Assembly (NCBI GenBank): GCA_963755815.1
Contig: CAVWLF010000014.1
Span: forward strand, 143,712 to 207,711
DNA: 64,000 nucleotides
DNA from: Palsa-506 sp963755815
GTDB taxonomy: Bacteria; Actinomycetota; Actinomycetes; Streptosporangiales; Streptosporangiaceae
Reading direction: 5' to 3'
The notes beneath the pieces are model-generated. The model did not search any database and was not told the origin of the DNA. It saw only the letters and a program-made list of their open reading frames with translations. Position 1 is the stretch's first letter; the number at the start of each line of letters is the position of its first letter. This document shows, one piece after another, positions 9,634 through 18,906 of the stretch. The translations under genes and the position numbers were made by a program.

Positions 9634-11064
9634 TCACCAGACGTCCAGGGCCAGCAGGTCGTCCTCGGTCTCGCGCCGCACGATCACCCGGGCCGCGCCG
9701 TCGCGGACGGCGATCACGGGTGGCCGCGGCATGTGGTTGTACTGGCTGGCCATGCTCCGGCAGTAGGCGCCCGTGCCCGGCACGGCGAGCAGATCGCCGG
9801 CCCGCACGTCGGAGGGCAGGAACTCGTCCTTGACGACGACATCACCGCTCTCGCAGTGCTTGCCCACCACCCTGGCCAGCACCGGCGGGGCCGACGACGC
9901 GCGCGAGGCGATGGTGCAGGAGAAATCGGCGTCATAAAGCGCGGTCCGGATGTTGTCGCTCATGCCGCCGTCCACGGCGACATACCGGCGGCTGGCGCCG
10001 CGCTCAAGCTCGACATCCTTGACGGTCCCGGCGCTGTACAGGGTGAAGGTACTCGGCCCGGCGATGGCCCGCCCCGGCTCCACCGAAACCCTGGGCACCT
10101 CGACCATCAGCGTCCGGCATTCATTTCCGATGATCTCGGCGAGCGAGTCGGCCAGCGCCCTGGCGGCCAGCGGGTTGTGATCGCTGGTGTAGGCGATGCC
10201 GAACCCGCCGCCCAGGTCCAGTTCCGGCAAGCTCAGCTGGTGTTCCCGGCGGACCTGCGCGTGCAAGCCCAGCAGCCGGTGAGCGGCCACCTCGAAGCCG
10301 CTGGTATCGAAGATCTGAGAGCCGATATGCGAGTGCAGGCCGCGCAGGTCAAGCTCCGGGCGGGCCAGTATCCGCCGCACGGCCCGCATGGCCGCGCCAG
10401 CCGACAGCGACAGCCCGAACTTCTGGTCCTCATGCGCCGTGGCGATGTATTCGTGCGTATGCGCCTCGACCCCGACGGTCACCCGCAACATCACCGGCGC
10501 CCGCACGCCGAGGCCCGCCGCGGCGTCCGCCACCCGGTCTATCTCCGGCAGCGAGTCGATCACGATCCGCCCGATTCCGGCCTGCAGCGCACGGCTCAGC
10601 TCAGCGTCCGACTTGTTGTTGCCATGCAGCCCGACCTGCCCGGCCGGCACCCCGGCCCGCAAGACGATGGCCATCTCACCACCGGAGCAGGTATCCAGGC
10701 GCAGCCCGTCGTGCGCCAGCCAGCGGGCCACCTCGGCGCAGAGGAATGCCTTGCAGGCGTAGTAGACGTCAGCGCCGCCGCAGAGGCCGGCGAACGCATG
10801 CTGGAATGCGTCCCTGAACGCCACTGCCCGGGCCCGGAAATCGGCTTCGTCGAGCACATACGCCGGCGTGCCGTGCTCGGCCGCGAGCTCTCGGACGCCG
10901 ACCCCGCCTACCTCCAGCGAGCCGTCGCCGGCCCGGCGCACCGAATCAGCCCATAGCTCGGGCAGCAGCTCGTTGACGTCCTCGGGCGGATGCAGCCACG
11001 CCGGAACCGTGGCGACACTGCCGTAGCCGGGCGCGTGCAGCGCACCGGCCTCGTGAGCAGACAT
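9634..11064 (-). CDS. lysA: diaminopimelate decarboxylase
   Basis: The 476-residue PLP enzyme converts meso-diaminopimelate to lysine. The PLP lysine is K105 in VYYACKAF. The alanine-racemase-like barrel has GLHSHIGSQIFD, LDLGGGFGIAYT and EPGRAIAGPS, and the C-terminal domain has KHCESGDVV with the Cys that reaches the partner subunit's active site, then FNY-type substrate contacts near SQYNH. The length is at the upper end for the family because of an N-terminal extension of about 40 residues. The gene stands alone, divergent from the Lon-domain gene, with 190 bp between them. Confidence 0.93.
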   Translation of the reverse strand: MSAHEAGALHAPGYGSVATVPAWLHPPEDVNELLPELWADSVRRAGDGSLEVGGVGVRELAAEHGTPAYVLDEADFRARAVAFRDAFQHAFAGLCGGADVYYACKAFLCAEVARWLAHDGLRLDTCSGGEMAIVLRAGVPAGQVGLHGNNKSDAELSRALQAGIGRIVIDSLPEIDRVADAAAGLGVRAPVMLRVTVGVEAHTHEYIATAHEDQKFGLSLSAGAAMRAVRRILARPELDLRGLHSHIGSQIFDTSGFEVAAHRLLGLHAQVRREHQLSLPELDLGGGFGIAYTSDHNPLAARALADSLAEIIGNECRTLMVEVPRVSVEPGRAIAGPSTFTLYSAGTVKDVELERGASRRYVAVDGGMSDNIRTALYDADFSCTIASRASSAPPVLARVVGKHCESGDVVVKDEFLPSDVRAGDLLAVPGTGAYCRSMASQYNHMPRPPVIAVRDGAARVIVRRETEDDLLALDVW

Positions 11065-11255
11065 GATGATTCAGTCTCCGGGTAGGCGGCGAGGATGGCC
11101 GCGGGCGGCCGCAGCCAGCTGGCTGCGCCGGCTCCCGGAGCCTCGTTGCTCCCGCTCGGCCGTGACTCAAGGTAGCGAATCCTGGCCGGCGCTGCACGGC
11201 TGCTGCTGACCTGCGCATCGCCGGCCGCACTTCCCGGCCCGCATAGTGTCGCAGT

Positions 11256-11900
11256 ATGAGCGAGACGCTGCCGTTGTTCCCCCTGGGCACCGTGCTCTAC
11301 CCGGGCCTGTTGTTACCGCTGCACATTTTCGAGGACCGGTACCGGCAGCTGGTCCGTGATCTGCTGGCCGAATCCGGGCCGCGGCAGTTCGGCGTTATCG
11401 CGATCCGCCGGGGTCGCGAGACGGGCGTGGACGGCATCTCCGCGCTGCACGAGATCGGCTGCATCGCGACGCTGCGCCAGGTCACCGAGCACGATGATGG
11501 CGGCTTCGATCTGGTCACCGTCGGCACCCAGCGGTTCCGCCTGCTGGAACTCGACGACTCGCAGCCGTACCTGCAGGGTGAGGTGGACCTGCTCGCTGAT
11601 GACGCCGGCGACGAGAGCGCGGCCGCCGTCGGCGCCGACGCCGTGCGGCGCGGGTTCCTCGGCTATCTCGAAGCGCTATCGCAGCGGGGGGTAACGCAGG
11701 TCGCCGCCCCGGACCTGCCCGCCGAGCCGGTGCTGCTTTCCTACCTCGTGGCCGCCTCAATGATCATCGAGCTGAGCGACCGGCAGGCCCTGCTGGCCGA
11801 GCCCGACGCCGCTCAGCCGGCTGACCGCCGAGCGCGCGCTGCTGCACCGGGAGACCACCATGCTGCAGTCGCTCACCTCGACGCCCGCCCCGGACCTTAG
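11256..11900 (+). CDS. Lon substrate-binding domain protein, C-terminus frameshifted
   Basis: This is a stand-alone LON N-terminal (PUA-like) domain protein without the ATPase or protease parts. The opening LPLFPLGTVLYPGLLLPLHIFEDRYRQL is characteristic. The frame as read ends at 11900, but near 11811 the expected C-terminal helix moves to the next frame: LSRLTAERALLHRETTMLQ continues to a stop at 11923-11925. One inserted base explains this. The LON domain itself is complete before the break, so the protein may still fold with an altered tail. Its role in the cell is not established; the domain binds protein substrates in Lon. Confidence 0.82.
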   Translation: MSETLPLFPLGTVLYPGLLLPLHIFEDRYRQLVRDLLAESGPRQFGVIAIRRGRETGVDGISALHEIGCIATLRQVTEHDDGGFDLVTVGTQRFRLLELDDSQPYLQGEVDLLADDAGDESAAAVGADAVRRGFLGYLEALSQRGVTQVAAPDLPAEPVLLSYLVAASMIIELSDRQALLAEPDAAQPADRRARAAAPGDHHAAVAHLDARPGP

Positions 11901-11947
11901 GTACTCGCCCTATAACCCCAACTGAGCGGCCCCGGCCGGCCGCCGGG

Positions 11948-12859
11948 TCAGGTGTTGCTGCTCGGCGCGGACTTGCGCCGCTGGCTCCGCCGGGCGGCCG
12001 CCGGGGCCGGGGCTTTCGCGCGGCTGCCTCCCGCCGCGACGGCGGCGGCCGGCTCGGGCTGGCCATCGGCGTCAGCGCTGGCGGCCTGCCGGGGCGCGAT
12101 CAGGGTGACCCGCATATCCGGGGATGACCGGTCCTTCTTGACCTCGACCAGGTTCGGCAGCCGCGACAGCAGCACGCGGAAGCTCTTGGACCCGTAGTTG
12201 CGCTCATCGAAGGCCGGGTCAAGGGCGAGCATCTTGCTCTTCAGCCATGATCCGGTGGCGGCCGCATCCGGGGACTCCTCCATCGCCTCGACCACCAGCC
12301 GCTCCGCGTCCGCGATGTCGAACTTGGCGCCGACCTCGGCCCGGACCTCCGGGTTCACGGCCGCGACGATGGTCCCCCAGTACTTGTACTCGGAGCAGAC
12401 CGCGACCAGCCGGGCGCTGGCCGACGCCTTGGTGCCGACGCCGACGACGCGCTTGCCGAACTCGCGCAGCCGCTGCACCAGCGGCGAGTAATCGCCATCG
12501 CCGGCCACGAGCATGAACGTGCCGACGTCCGGATGGGTAATCAGCACCTCCATCGCGTCCACCGCCATCAGGATGTCCGCGGCGTTCTTCTGCTGCGCGC
12601 CGAACCTGGTCACCTGGATCAGGGTGATCCCGTTCTGGGCCAGGTTGAACTGATGCTTGGCGAATTCCGGCCTGGACCAGTCCGCGTAGGCGCGCCTGAT
12701 CGTGGTGTTGCCGTAATCCCGGCAGAGCAGTTCCAGCGCCTTGAAGGGGATCGGATCGGCCTGCCCGGGCAGGCTCTCCCCGGCGCCGAGCGCCAGATTC
12801 TCCACGTCAATGAAGACCGCCACCAGATCGGCCGCGCCCGAGTCCGCCGTACCCGCCAC
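11948..12859 (-). CDS. NYN domain protein with C-terminal OST-HTH/LOTUS-like domain
   Basis: The first 160 residues form a PIN-like NYN nuclease domain: VAVFIDVENLALG supplies the first acidic group, and MLVAGDGDYSPLVQRLREFGKRVVGVG holds the second acidic cluster. A second domain of about 80 residues (GAKFDIADAERLVVEAM to SRLPNLVEVKKD) resembles the OST-HTH/LOTUS winged helix, a predicted RNA-binding unit. The tail is Ala- and basic-rich and looks disordered. An RNA-processing role is inferred. The gene is convergent with the Lon-domain gene. Confidence 0.85.
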   Translation of the reverse strand: MAGTADSGAADLVAVFIDVENLALGAGESLPGQADPIPFKALELLCRDYGNTTIRRAYADWSRPEFAKHQFNLAQNGITLIQVTRFGAQQKNAADILMAVDAMEVLITHPDVGTFMLVAGDGDYSPLVQRLREFGKRVVGVGTKASASARLVAVCSEYKYWGTIVAAVNPEVRAEVGAKFDIADAERLVVEAMEESPDAAATGSWLKSKMLALDPAFDERNYGSKSFRVLLSRLPNLVEVKKDRSSPDMRVTLIAPRQAASADADGQPEPAAAVAAGGSRAKAPAPAAARRSQRRKSAPSSNT

Positions 12860-12966
12860 CGGCTGTCCTCCGTCCGTTCCGTTTTCGCTTCCGTCATCGT
12901 GCTGGTCGTCGTCGTGGCCGCCGGGCCATGACCGCCGGGGCCGCCTGCGACCCGGTGCCTACGACG

Positions 12967-13701
12967 TTAGCGCCGCGGAGGGTACCGCAGGCCGATCAGC
13001 GGGGCAGTGTCGACCAGCATTAGCTCAAACATGGGCCCGGCGTCGTCCAGCGCGAAGCCCAGGTGGCCGAACACCTCCAGGCTCAGGGTCCCGTACAGGC
13101 GCGTCCAGCAGCGCAGGAAGATGAGCAGCAGGCCGAGCGGCAGGCCGTCCCCCAGTTCGCCGAGACCGTCGCGGTAACGCTCCAGCTGCTGGCGCAGCCC
13201 GGGGTCGATCGCCGCGTCCGCGGTCACCGGGAACGGGTGCTTGCGCCACAGCGCGAGGATCAGCTCGAAGAAGGTGTTCCCGAACTGGGCGCCGCACTCC
13301 GCGGTGATCTCGTCCTGCTCGACGTTCACTCCCGGCAGCGGCGTGCCGAACAGCATGCCGAACTCCCGCGGGTGATTCAGCGACCAGCGGCGGAATTCCC
13401 AGCACGCCGCGATGACCTTCTCGGTCAGGCCGCCGCCGCTGGCCGGGCCGGCCGACGCGATCGCGGCCCGCAGGTCGCCGGTCAGCTCAGTGAAGATGTC
13501 CGCGATGACATGCTTGATCAGTACTTCGCGACTATCGAAGTAGCGGTAGAGCGCGGGCGCGGTCAGCCCCATCTCGCGCGCGATCGCGCGCAGCGATACG
13601 GCGTCCGGCCCGTCCTGCACCAGGATCTGCCGGGCGGTCTGCTTGATCTCCTCGATGGTCGCGGTCCGGGCGCGATCCCGCCGGCTCGGTGCCTGGACCA
13701 C
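12967..13701 (-). CDS. TetR/AcrR family transcriptional regulator
   Basis: This 244-residue regulator has an N-terminal TetR helix-turn-helix (about residues 12-60: ATIEEIKQTARQILVQDGPDAVSLRAIAREMG then LTAPALYRYFDSREVL). The remaining ligand-binding half holds many hydrophobic helices and fits the TetR C-terminal class often seen beside lipid or drug exporters. It starts with GTG at 13701. It is divergent from the MMPL transporter, with 136 bp between, and that gap carries two inverted repeats suited to a dimeric repressor. Control of the exporter and of itself is the natural inference. Confidence 0.88.
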   Translation of the reverse strand: MVQAPSRRDRARTATIEEIKQTARQILVQDGPDAVSLRAIAREMGLTAPALYRYFDSREVLIKHVIADIFTELTGDLRAAIASAGPASGGGLTEKVIAACWEFRRWSLNHPREFGMLFGTPLPGVNVEQDEITAECGAQFGNTFFELILALWRKHPFPVTADAAIDPGLRQQLERYRDGLGELGDGLPLGLLLIFLRCWTRLYGTLSLEVFGHLGFALDDAGPMFELMLVDTAPLIGLRYPPRR

Positions 13702-13724
13702 GTGGCCCTCCTCCCGGGCGGCTG

Positions 13725-13787
13725 GCCCGTAAACGGGCTTGACATCAGTAAACAGCGTATGCGAAGTTAATGCTAGTAGCTGTTTAC
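13725..13787. promoter_or_regulatory. Inverted repeats between tetR and the MMPL gene
   Basis: Two dyads lie in the divergent gap. GCCCGT-AA-ACGGGC (13725-13738) is a perfect 14-bp palindrome close to the tetR start. GTAAACAGC (13748-13756) pairs with GCTGTTTAC (13779-13787) across 22 bases. A TTGACA hexamer at 13739-13744 lies between the two dyads. These are candidate operator sites for the adjacent TetR protein; no binding data are implied. Confidence 0.5.
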
Positions 13788-13837
13788 AGCGTTCACTGTG
13801 GTGAAGATCGATAACAGGCTAGCTGCGGAGGCACCCA

Positions 13838-16099
13838 ATGTTCGAGGCCTGGGGACGTATCGTTTACCGCCGCAGGCGGCTCGTCGTCGTCATCACGCTG
13901 GTCATCGTGGCCTTCGCGGGAGCCTGGGGCACCGGGGTCTTCGGGTCCCTGCAATCCGCTGGCGGGTTCAACACGCCGAACAGCCAGAGCCAGCGCTCCA
14001 GCGACCTGGCCGCGGCCGCGTTCGGGCGTGACACCGGTGATGTCGTCGTGCTGTACCAGAGCGCGACGCGGACGGTGGCCGATCCGGCCTACCGCGCGGC
14101 GGTGACCAGGACGCTCGGCGCGCTGCCCCGCAGCCAGATCGAGTCGGTCGCGACCTACTGGTCCACCGGGTCGAGGCAGTTCGTCAGCGCCAGCGGCCGG
14201 GAGACCTACGCGGTGATCGAGCTGGCCGGCGGCAGTGACGCGGCCAGGATCAAGAGCTTCGACGCGATCAGCGGCAAGCTCGCCGCGCCCGGCCTGACCG
14301 AGCGGGCCGGTGGCGAGATCCCGACCGAGGAAGCCATCAACCAGGACGTCACCTCCGACATCGGCCACGCCGAGGGCTTCTCGCTGCCGGTGCTGCTGGT
14401 GCTGCTGCTGGTCATCTTCGGCGGCCTGGCCGCGGCCAGCCTGCCGCTGGCGATCGGCGGCATCGCGATACTCGGCTCGTTCACCGCGCTGCGGCTGCTG
14501 ACGATGTTGACCCCGGTGTCGATCTACTCGGTGAACATCACCACCATCCTCGGCCTGGGCCTGGCCATCGATTACGGATTGTTCATGGTCGGCCGGTTCC
14601 GCGAGGAACTCGGCCGGACCGCGAGTGTCGAGGACGCCGTCGCGCGGACGGTGGCGACGGCCGGCCGGACGGTCGCGGTCTCCGGCGTCACGGTCGCGGT
14701 CGCGCTGGCCAGCCTGATGCTGTTCCCGATGACGTTCCTGCGCTCGATGGGCTACGGCGGGGTCGCGACCGTCCTGGTGGACATGCTGGCCGCCCTGACG
14801 GTCATGCCGGCCCTGCTCGCGATCCTCGGCCCGAAGGTGAACGCGCTGCGGGTGCGGCCGCGGCGCCGGCCGTGGCCGGCGCCGGAGCCTGGCCTGGCCC
14901 GGCCGGGTGCCAGCCTGCCGGGCGGTGCCAGCCTGCCGCGCGGTGGCGCGCTGGCCGATGAGACCAGCGGGGTGTGGTACCGGCTGGCCCGCAGCGTGAT
15001 GCGGCGCCCGGTCCTCTACGTGGTGGTGATCGTGGCCGGGCTGGCCGTCCTCGGCTCGCCTTTCCTGCGCATTACCTGGGGCGGCGTCGACGCCCAGGTG
15101 CTGCCCGCCGCCGCGGCCCCGCGGGTGGTGACCGAGGCACTGAACCGGGACTTCCCCGGCAACGTGACGAACCCGATCGAGGCGGTCATCCAGTTCCCCG
15201 GCCCGGTGTCGTCGGCCGGCCGGGCCGGCGAGCTCGCCGCCTACGTGAGCCGCCTGGAGCACGTCCCCGGCGTGACCGGCGGGCAGCTGACCGGGGTCCA
15301 TGGCGCGATCGCGCGGGTGGACCTGCGTTATTCTCCCGGGCCGATGTCGGCGCAGGCGCGGGCCATTGTCGGGCAGGTGCGGGACGTCGCGCCGCCGGCC
15401 GGCGCGCGGGCCTACGTCGGCGGCACCACCGCCCAGCTCGTGGACGAGCTGTCCAGCCTCGGCGCGACCCTGCCGCTGATGGCGCTGGTCGTCGCCCTGG
15501 CCACGTTCGTGCTGCTGTTCCTCGCGTTCGGGTCGGTAGTGCTGCCGGTGAAGGCGATCGTGATGAACGTGCTGTCCCTGTCGGCCACCTTCGGGGTGGT
15601 CGTGTGGATCTTCCAGGAAGGGCACCTGTCCGGGCTGCTGCATTTCACGCCGAGCGGGACTATCGACCCGACCATGCCGATCCTGATGCTGGCCGTGATC
15701 TTCGGGCTGTCCATGGACTACGAGGTATTCCTGCTGTCCAGGATGCGGGAGCGCTACGACATCACCGGTGACAATGCCGCCGCGGTCGCGGGCGGGCTGC
15801 AGCGGACCGGCGGGGTGATCACCAGCGCCGCGCTGCTGCTGGTGATCGTGATCGGCGCGTTTTCCGCATCCGGCATCATCTTCATCAAGCTGATGGGCGT
15901 CGGCATGATCGTGGCCCTGATCGTGGACGCGACGATCGTGCGGATCCTGCTGGTGCCGGCCACCATGCGGCTGCTCGGGCGGGCGAACTGGTGGGCGCCG
16001 GGCCCGCTGCGCCGCCTGTACGGGCGGTACGGCATCTCCGAAGGCGCCGGGCTGACTCCGGCCGCTCCGGCCCCGGTCTCGGAGTCGGCCCGCGCCTGA
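13838..16099 (+). CDS. MMPL family (RND superfamily) transporter
   Basis: This 753-residue inner-membrane protein has the two-fold RND layout: an N-terminal membrane helix (about 14-35), an external loop region, a block of five helices (about 180-340), then the same pattern again in the second half. The IDYGLFMVGRFREEL block and its counterpart MDYEVFLLSRMRERY carry the Asp-Tyr pairs that form the proton relay in MmpL proteins. Such proteins export lipids, siderophores or toxic compounds by proton antiport. The start ATG at 13838 has GCGGAGGCA just upstream. The divergent TetR gene is its likely regulator. Confidence 0.92.
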   Translation: MFEAWGRIVYRRRRLVVVITLVIVAFAGAWGTGVFGSLQSAGGFNTPNSQSQRSSDLAAAAFGRDTGDVVVLYQSATRTVADPAYRAAVTRTLGALPRSQIESVATYWSTGSRQFVSASGRETYAVIELAGGSDAARIKSFDAISGKLAAPGLTERAGGEIPTEEAINQDVTSDIGHAEGFSLPVLLVLLLVIFGGLAAASLPLAIGGIAILGSFTALRLLTMLTPVSIYSVNITTILGLGLAIDYGLFMVGRFREELGRTASVEDAVARTVATAGRTVAVSGVTVAVALASLMLFPMTFLRSMGYGGVATVLVDMLAALTVMPALLAILGPKVNALRVRPRRRPWPAPEPGLARPGASLPGGASLPRGGALADETSGVWYRLARSVMRRPVLYVVVIVAGLAVLGSPFLRITWGGVDAQVLPAAAAPRVVTEALNRDFPGNVTNPIEAVIQFPGPVSSAGRAGELAAYVSRLEHVPGVTGGQLTGVHGAIARVDLRYSPGPMSAQARAIVGQVRDVAPPAGARAYVGGTTAQLVDELSSLGATLPLMALVVALATFVLLFLAFGSVVLPVKAIVMNVLSLSATFGVVVWIFQEGHLSGLLHFTPSGTIDPTMPILMLAVIFGLSMDYEVFLLSRMRERYDITGDNAAAVAGGLQRTGGVITSAALLLVIVIGAFSASGIIFIKLMGVGMIVALIVDATIVRILLVPATMRLLGRANWWAPGPLRRLYGRYGISEGAGLTPAAPAPVSESARA

Positions 16100-16174
16100 T
16101 CGCGGGCGCGGTGGCATCGTCCCGCCCTGCTCGCCCTGCCGCCGCCTGCTCGCCTGCCTGCCCTGCTCGCCCGG

Positions 16175-17293
16175 TCATGGCCCGGGCACCTTCGCGGTGC
16201 TGGTGGTCCAGCCCTGCGACAGGTAGGCCACGTAGCTGGTGACGATCGGGAACTTTCTGATGTTGAGCGCGCCGGGGTTGGTCAGGTCTATGTCTTCCTC
16301 GCCCAGCAGCCGCCCGGTGGACGGGCTGATGATAAGCACCAGCCGCTCGGCCCGGCCGATCGTGGTGGCGACCGCGTCGCCGCGGCGGCCCGCACGGTCG
16401 ATGACGGTGCCCAGGTACCGGATGTCCGGCTGGCCGGCCAGCACCCGCCAGATCGCGGCCTCCAGCCGGGGCGGCACCGGCTGATGCTGCAGGTCGGCGA
16501 TGACCCCCATCAGCTGATAGGCCTCCGGCACCCGCCGCGGATCGCCGCGGTATTCCGACGCGCGGAGCAATTGCGCCCGCAGCCGCGCCGGGTTCGCGGA
16601 CAGGGCCGCGACGAGCGGGCCGAACTCCTCCGTGGTACGGGATGTTGAGTCACTGGCTGGCCGCCGGTGATCCACCCCCCGGAGCGTGAGCAAGCTCCCG
16701 ATGGGCCCCACCCACGGCTTGCCGCTGTGCTCCACCTGGCGGGCGGTGCCGTCGGGAGCCGTCCACGTCTGGTCAACCTGCGGGGTGATCGCTACCGTGT
16801 TGGTCCCGCCGGCCACGGCGACGCTCATGTACCACTCGTTGGTCAGCACGTACCCGACGTCAGCCCCGGGCGGGCGCGGCGGGGCAGGCTGCCGGCCCGC
16901 GATCCGGCCGAGGCGCAGCAGCAGCGCCCGGGCCGGCGGCAGCTGCCTGGCCAGGACGGGTGCGGTTACCCCGGTCAGCGTGTAATGGAGCATCGGCGCG
17001 GTGGCTAGCTGGCCGGGCCGGGCGGCCAGCCGGCCGGCCAGTACCGCGACCGCGCCGATAAGGACGGCTATGGCCGCCGAGCCGGCCAGCACCCAGTACC
17101 GGGCCGGGCGCTTCCGGGCCGGTCGCCGGTCAGCCCGCCGGACCGTGGTCGCGCCATCTCGCGGGTGCGCGACGATCCGCTGGAACGTCACCCGGCCCGG
17201 CGGGCTGTTCCAGCTGTCGCCGAAGGCATCGGCCGGCACCGGATTACCCGGCGCCATCATCGATCTGGCGTGTTCCAGCGCGCGGCTGCTCAT
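16175..17293 (-). CDS. CU044_5270-type membrane-anchored protein (sigma-factor partner)
   Basis: This 372-residue protein has a basic N-terminal segment, one membrane helix (about residues 66-88, YWVLAGSAAIAVLIGAVAVLAG) and a large extracytoplasmic domain. It matches the CU044_5270 family found directly after ECF sigma genes in actinobacteria. Its start overlaps the sigma gene stop by four bases, so the two are co-translated. By position it may sense surface conditions or act as an anti-sigma factor, but no anti-sigma zinc motif is visible. The biochemical function is unknown. Confidence 0.8.
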   Translation of the reverse strand: MSSRALEHARSMMAPGNPVPADAFGDSWNSPPGRVTFQRIVAHPRDGATTVRRADRRPARKRPARYWVLAGSAAIAVLIGAVAVLAGRLAARPGQLATAPMLHYTLTGVTAPVLARQLPPARALLLRLGRIAGRQPAPPRPPGADVGYVLTNEWYMSVAVAGGTNTVAITPQVDQTWTAPDGTARQVEHSGKPWVGPIGSLLTLRGVDHRRPASDSTSRTTEEFGPLVAALSANPARLRAQLLRASEYRGDPRRVPEAYQLMGVIADLQHQPVPPRLEAAIWRVLAGQPDIRYLGTVIDRAGRRGDAVATTIGRAERLVLIISPSTGRLLGEEDIDLTNPGALNIRKFPIVTSYVAYLSQGWTTSTAKVPGP

Positions 17294-17889
17294 GTCGTCT
17301 CCCGCTTGATCGTCGTACGCATGGTGCCGGGCGCCGCGGCATCGTCGGCGGAGCGCTGGGATCGATCGATCGCGTTCATCGTGCGGGCCAGCCGGCGGCG
17401 CGCCCGGTGCAGCCGGACGCTCGCGGTCGCCCGGGAGCAGCCCAGTGCCAGCGCGGTGGCGGCCAGGTCAAGCTCCTCCCATCCGACCAGGCGCAGCACC
17501 TCCTGGTCGCGGCCGGGTATGCGGCGAAGGGCCTGATCCAGGTTCGCCTGCGCGGTAGCGGCCTCGACCAGGTCGGGGGCCGGCGAGGTATCCCGAGGCT
17601 CGCGGGCCAGCCGCGCGGTCACCCGTTCGGTTCTCCGGCGGGATCGCTGCGCGTTCGCCAGGGACCTTCGCGCTACGCCGTACAGCCATGGCTCGAGCTC
17701 CGCCGGGCTGGCCGGCAGGTCCGCGAGCCGCCGCCAGGCCACGAGGAAGGTGTCCGCCACCACGTCACGTGCGGTATCCGGGTCGGTCCGGCGGGCGGCA
17801 TAGCGGAGCACGGCCGCATGGTGCGCCCGGTACAAGGCCGTAAATCGCTCTTCGGGGTCCACGCCACCGTGCCTCTCGCCCGCCGTCAT
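17290..17889 (-). CDS. RNA polymerase sigma factor, ECF-like
   Basis: This 199-residue protein has region 2 (FTALYRAHHAAVLRYAARRTDPDTARDVVADTFLVAWRRL) and region 4 (RIPGRDQEVLRLVGWEELDLAATALALGCSRATASVRLHRARRRL) separated by a short linker, with no region 1 or 3. That is the extracytoplasmic-function architecture. It is the first gene of a two-gene unit with the membrane protein at 16175. The C-terminal tail after region 4 is about 30 residues and not conserved. Confidence 0.9.
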   Translation of the reverse strand: MTAGERHGGVDPEERFTALYRAHHAAVLRYAARRTDPDTARDVVADTFLVAWRRLADLPASPAELEPWLYGVARRSLANAQRSRRRTERVTARLAREPRDTSPAPDLVEAATAQANLDQALRRIPGRDQEVLRLVGWEELDLAATALALGCSRATASVRLHRARRRLARTMNAIDRSQRSADDAAAPGTMRTTIKRETT

Positions 17890-18081
17890 GCCCGACGCAC
17901 TGTTATGTCCGGCACTCCGGGCGTATTACGGGTGCGGTGCTGGCAATTTACCCGGCGCGAGCCTGGCCATCCCGGGCTCAGGACGGGGGATGCCGCGGCG
18001 GGCGGGCCTGCCCGGTGGCCAGGCCCGCGCCGCGCGGTAGCTTGCGGTCAAGCACCTGATCTCGTCAGCCGGGGCGGCCAG

Positions 18082-18846
18082 ATGGCGGACTCGATTACGC
18101 TCGCCACCGGCGACGTGCATGCGTGGCATGGCCGCATCGCCGCGCCGGGCCCTGCGTCGGGGCAGCCGAGCGCGTCCGACCTGGTGATTCTCTCGGCCGA
18201 TGAGCGTGCTCGCGGCGGGCAATTCGTCCGGCCGGCGGACCGGGTGCGGTTCGCGGCAGCGCACGCCGGGGCGCGCCGGGTGCTGGCCCGCTACCTGGCG
18301 GCCGGTCCGGCCGAACTGCGGTTCGGGCGGACGCCGTGCTGCCAGTGCGGCAGCGCGGAGCACGGGCCGCCGCGCGTTGACTGGCCGCTAACGGACATCG
18401 CTTTCAGTCTTTCCCGGTCAGCTGACCACTGGCTGCTCGCCGTCAGCCGCGGGCGCCCGGTCGGCGCGGACATCGAGGTGCTCCGTGACATCGACACCGG
18501 CGAGCTGGCCCCGGGCTGCCTGACCGCGGCGGAGCAGCAGTACCTGAGTGCTCAGCCCGCAGACGGGCGGCTGCCCGCGTTCTACCGGTGCTGGACCCGC
18601 AAGGAGGCCGTGCTGAAAGCCTGCGGCATTGGCCTGGCGGGTTCGATGCGAGAGCTGGAGGTGGCACCTGGCCAGCCCGGCCCGGTGGTGGTTCCGCACC
18701 GTTGCGCGGCCGGGCCGGACTGGTGGGTGGTGCAGGATCTGCCCGGACGGCCCGGGGCGGGCGACTGGCTCGGCGCTGTCGCGCAGCCCGCCGCGGAGGC
18801 CGGCCGGGTCTGGCTCCGCGAGGCCGATGACGCCCGGCTGGCCTGA
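18082..18846 (+). CDS. 4'-phosphopantetheinyl transferase (Sfp type)
   Basis: This 254-residue enzyme attaches the phosphopantetheine arm from CoA to carrier proteins of polyketide, non-ribosomal peptide or fatty acid synthesis. The Mg-binding VGADIEV motif and the WTRKEAVLKACGIGL helix (WxxKEA) are both present. The substrate-side His is in the segment DIAFSLSRSADHWLLAVS, which differs from the common FNLSH form. The length fits Sfp rather than the short AcpS. The ATG at 18082 is used; the frame is open upstream only antisense to the sigma gene. No synthase is in the window, so it probably serves distant clusters. Confidence 0.88.
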   Translation: MADSITLATGDVHAWHGRIAAPGPASGQPSASDLVILSADERARGGQFVRPADRVRFAAAHAGARRVLARYLAAGPAELRFGRTPCCQCGSAEHGPPRVDWPLTDIAFSLSRSADHWLLAVSRGRPVGADIEVLRDIDTGELAPGCLTAAEQQYLSAQPADGRLPAFYRCWTRKEAVLKACGIGLAGSMRELEVAPGQPGPVVVPHRCAAGPDWWVVQDLPGRPGAGDWLGAVAQPAAEAGRVWLREADDARLA

Positions 18847-18854
18847 ACTCACGC

Positions 18855-18885
18855 CGTGGCGGCTGTGGCGGCGCTGGCCGCCACG
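18855..18885. terminator. Hairpin between convergent genes
   Basis: CGTGGCGGC (18855-18863) and GCCGCCACG (18877-18885) form a 9-bp stem between the PPTase and the convergent aldo/keto reductase. There is no T-run, so it is a weak bidirectional terminator candidate. Confidence 0.3.
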
Positions 18886-18906
18886 GCCGCCACGATGGCC
18901 GCCGCG

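Noticed and set aside
14361..14376. GACATCGGCCACG inside the MMPL gene
   Set aside because: It is coding sequence without a matching right arm.
13793..16117. 774-codon minus-strand open frame
   Set aside because: It is antisense to the MMPL transporter, is rich in Arg/Gly/His/Gln, and has no motif. High third-position G+C creates such frames.
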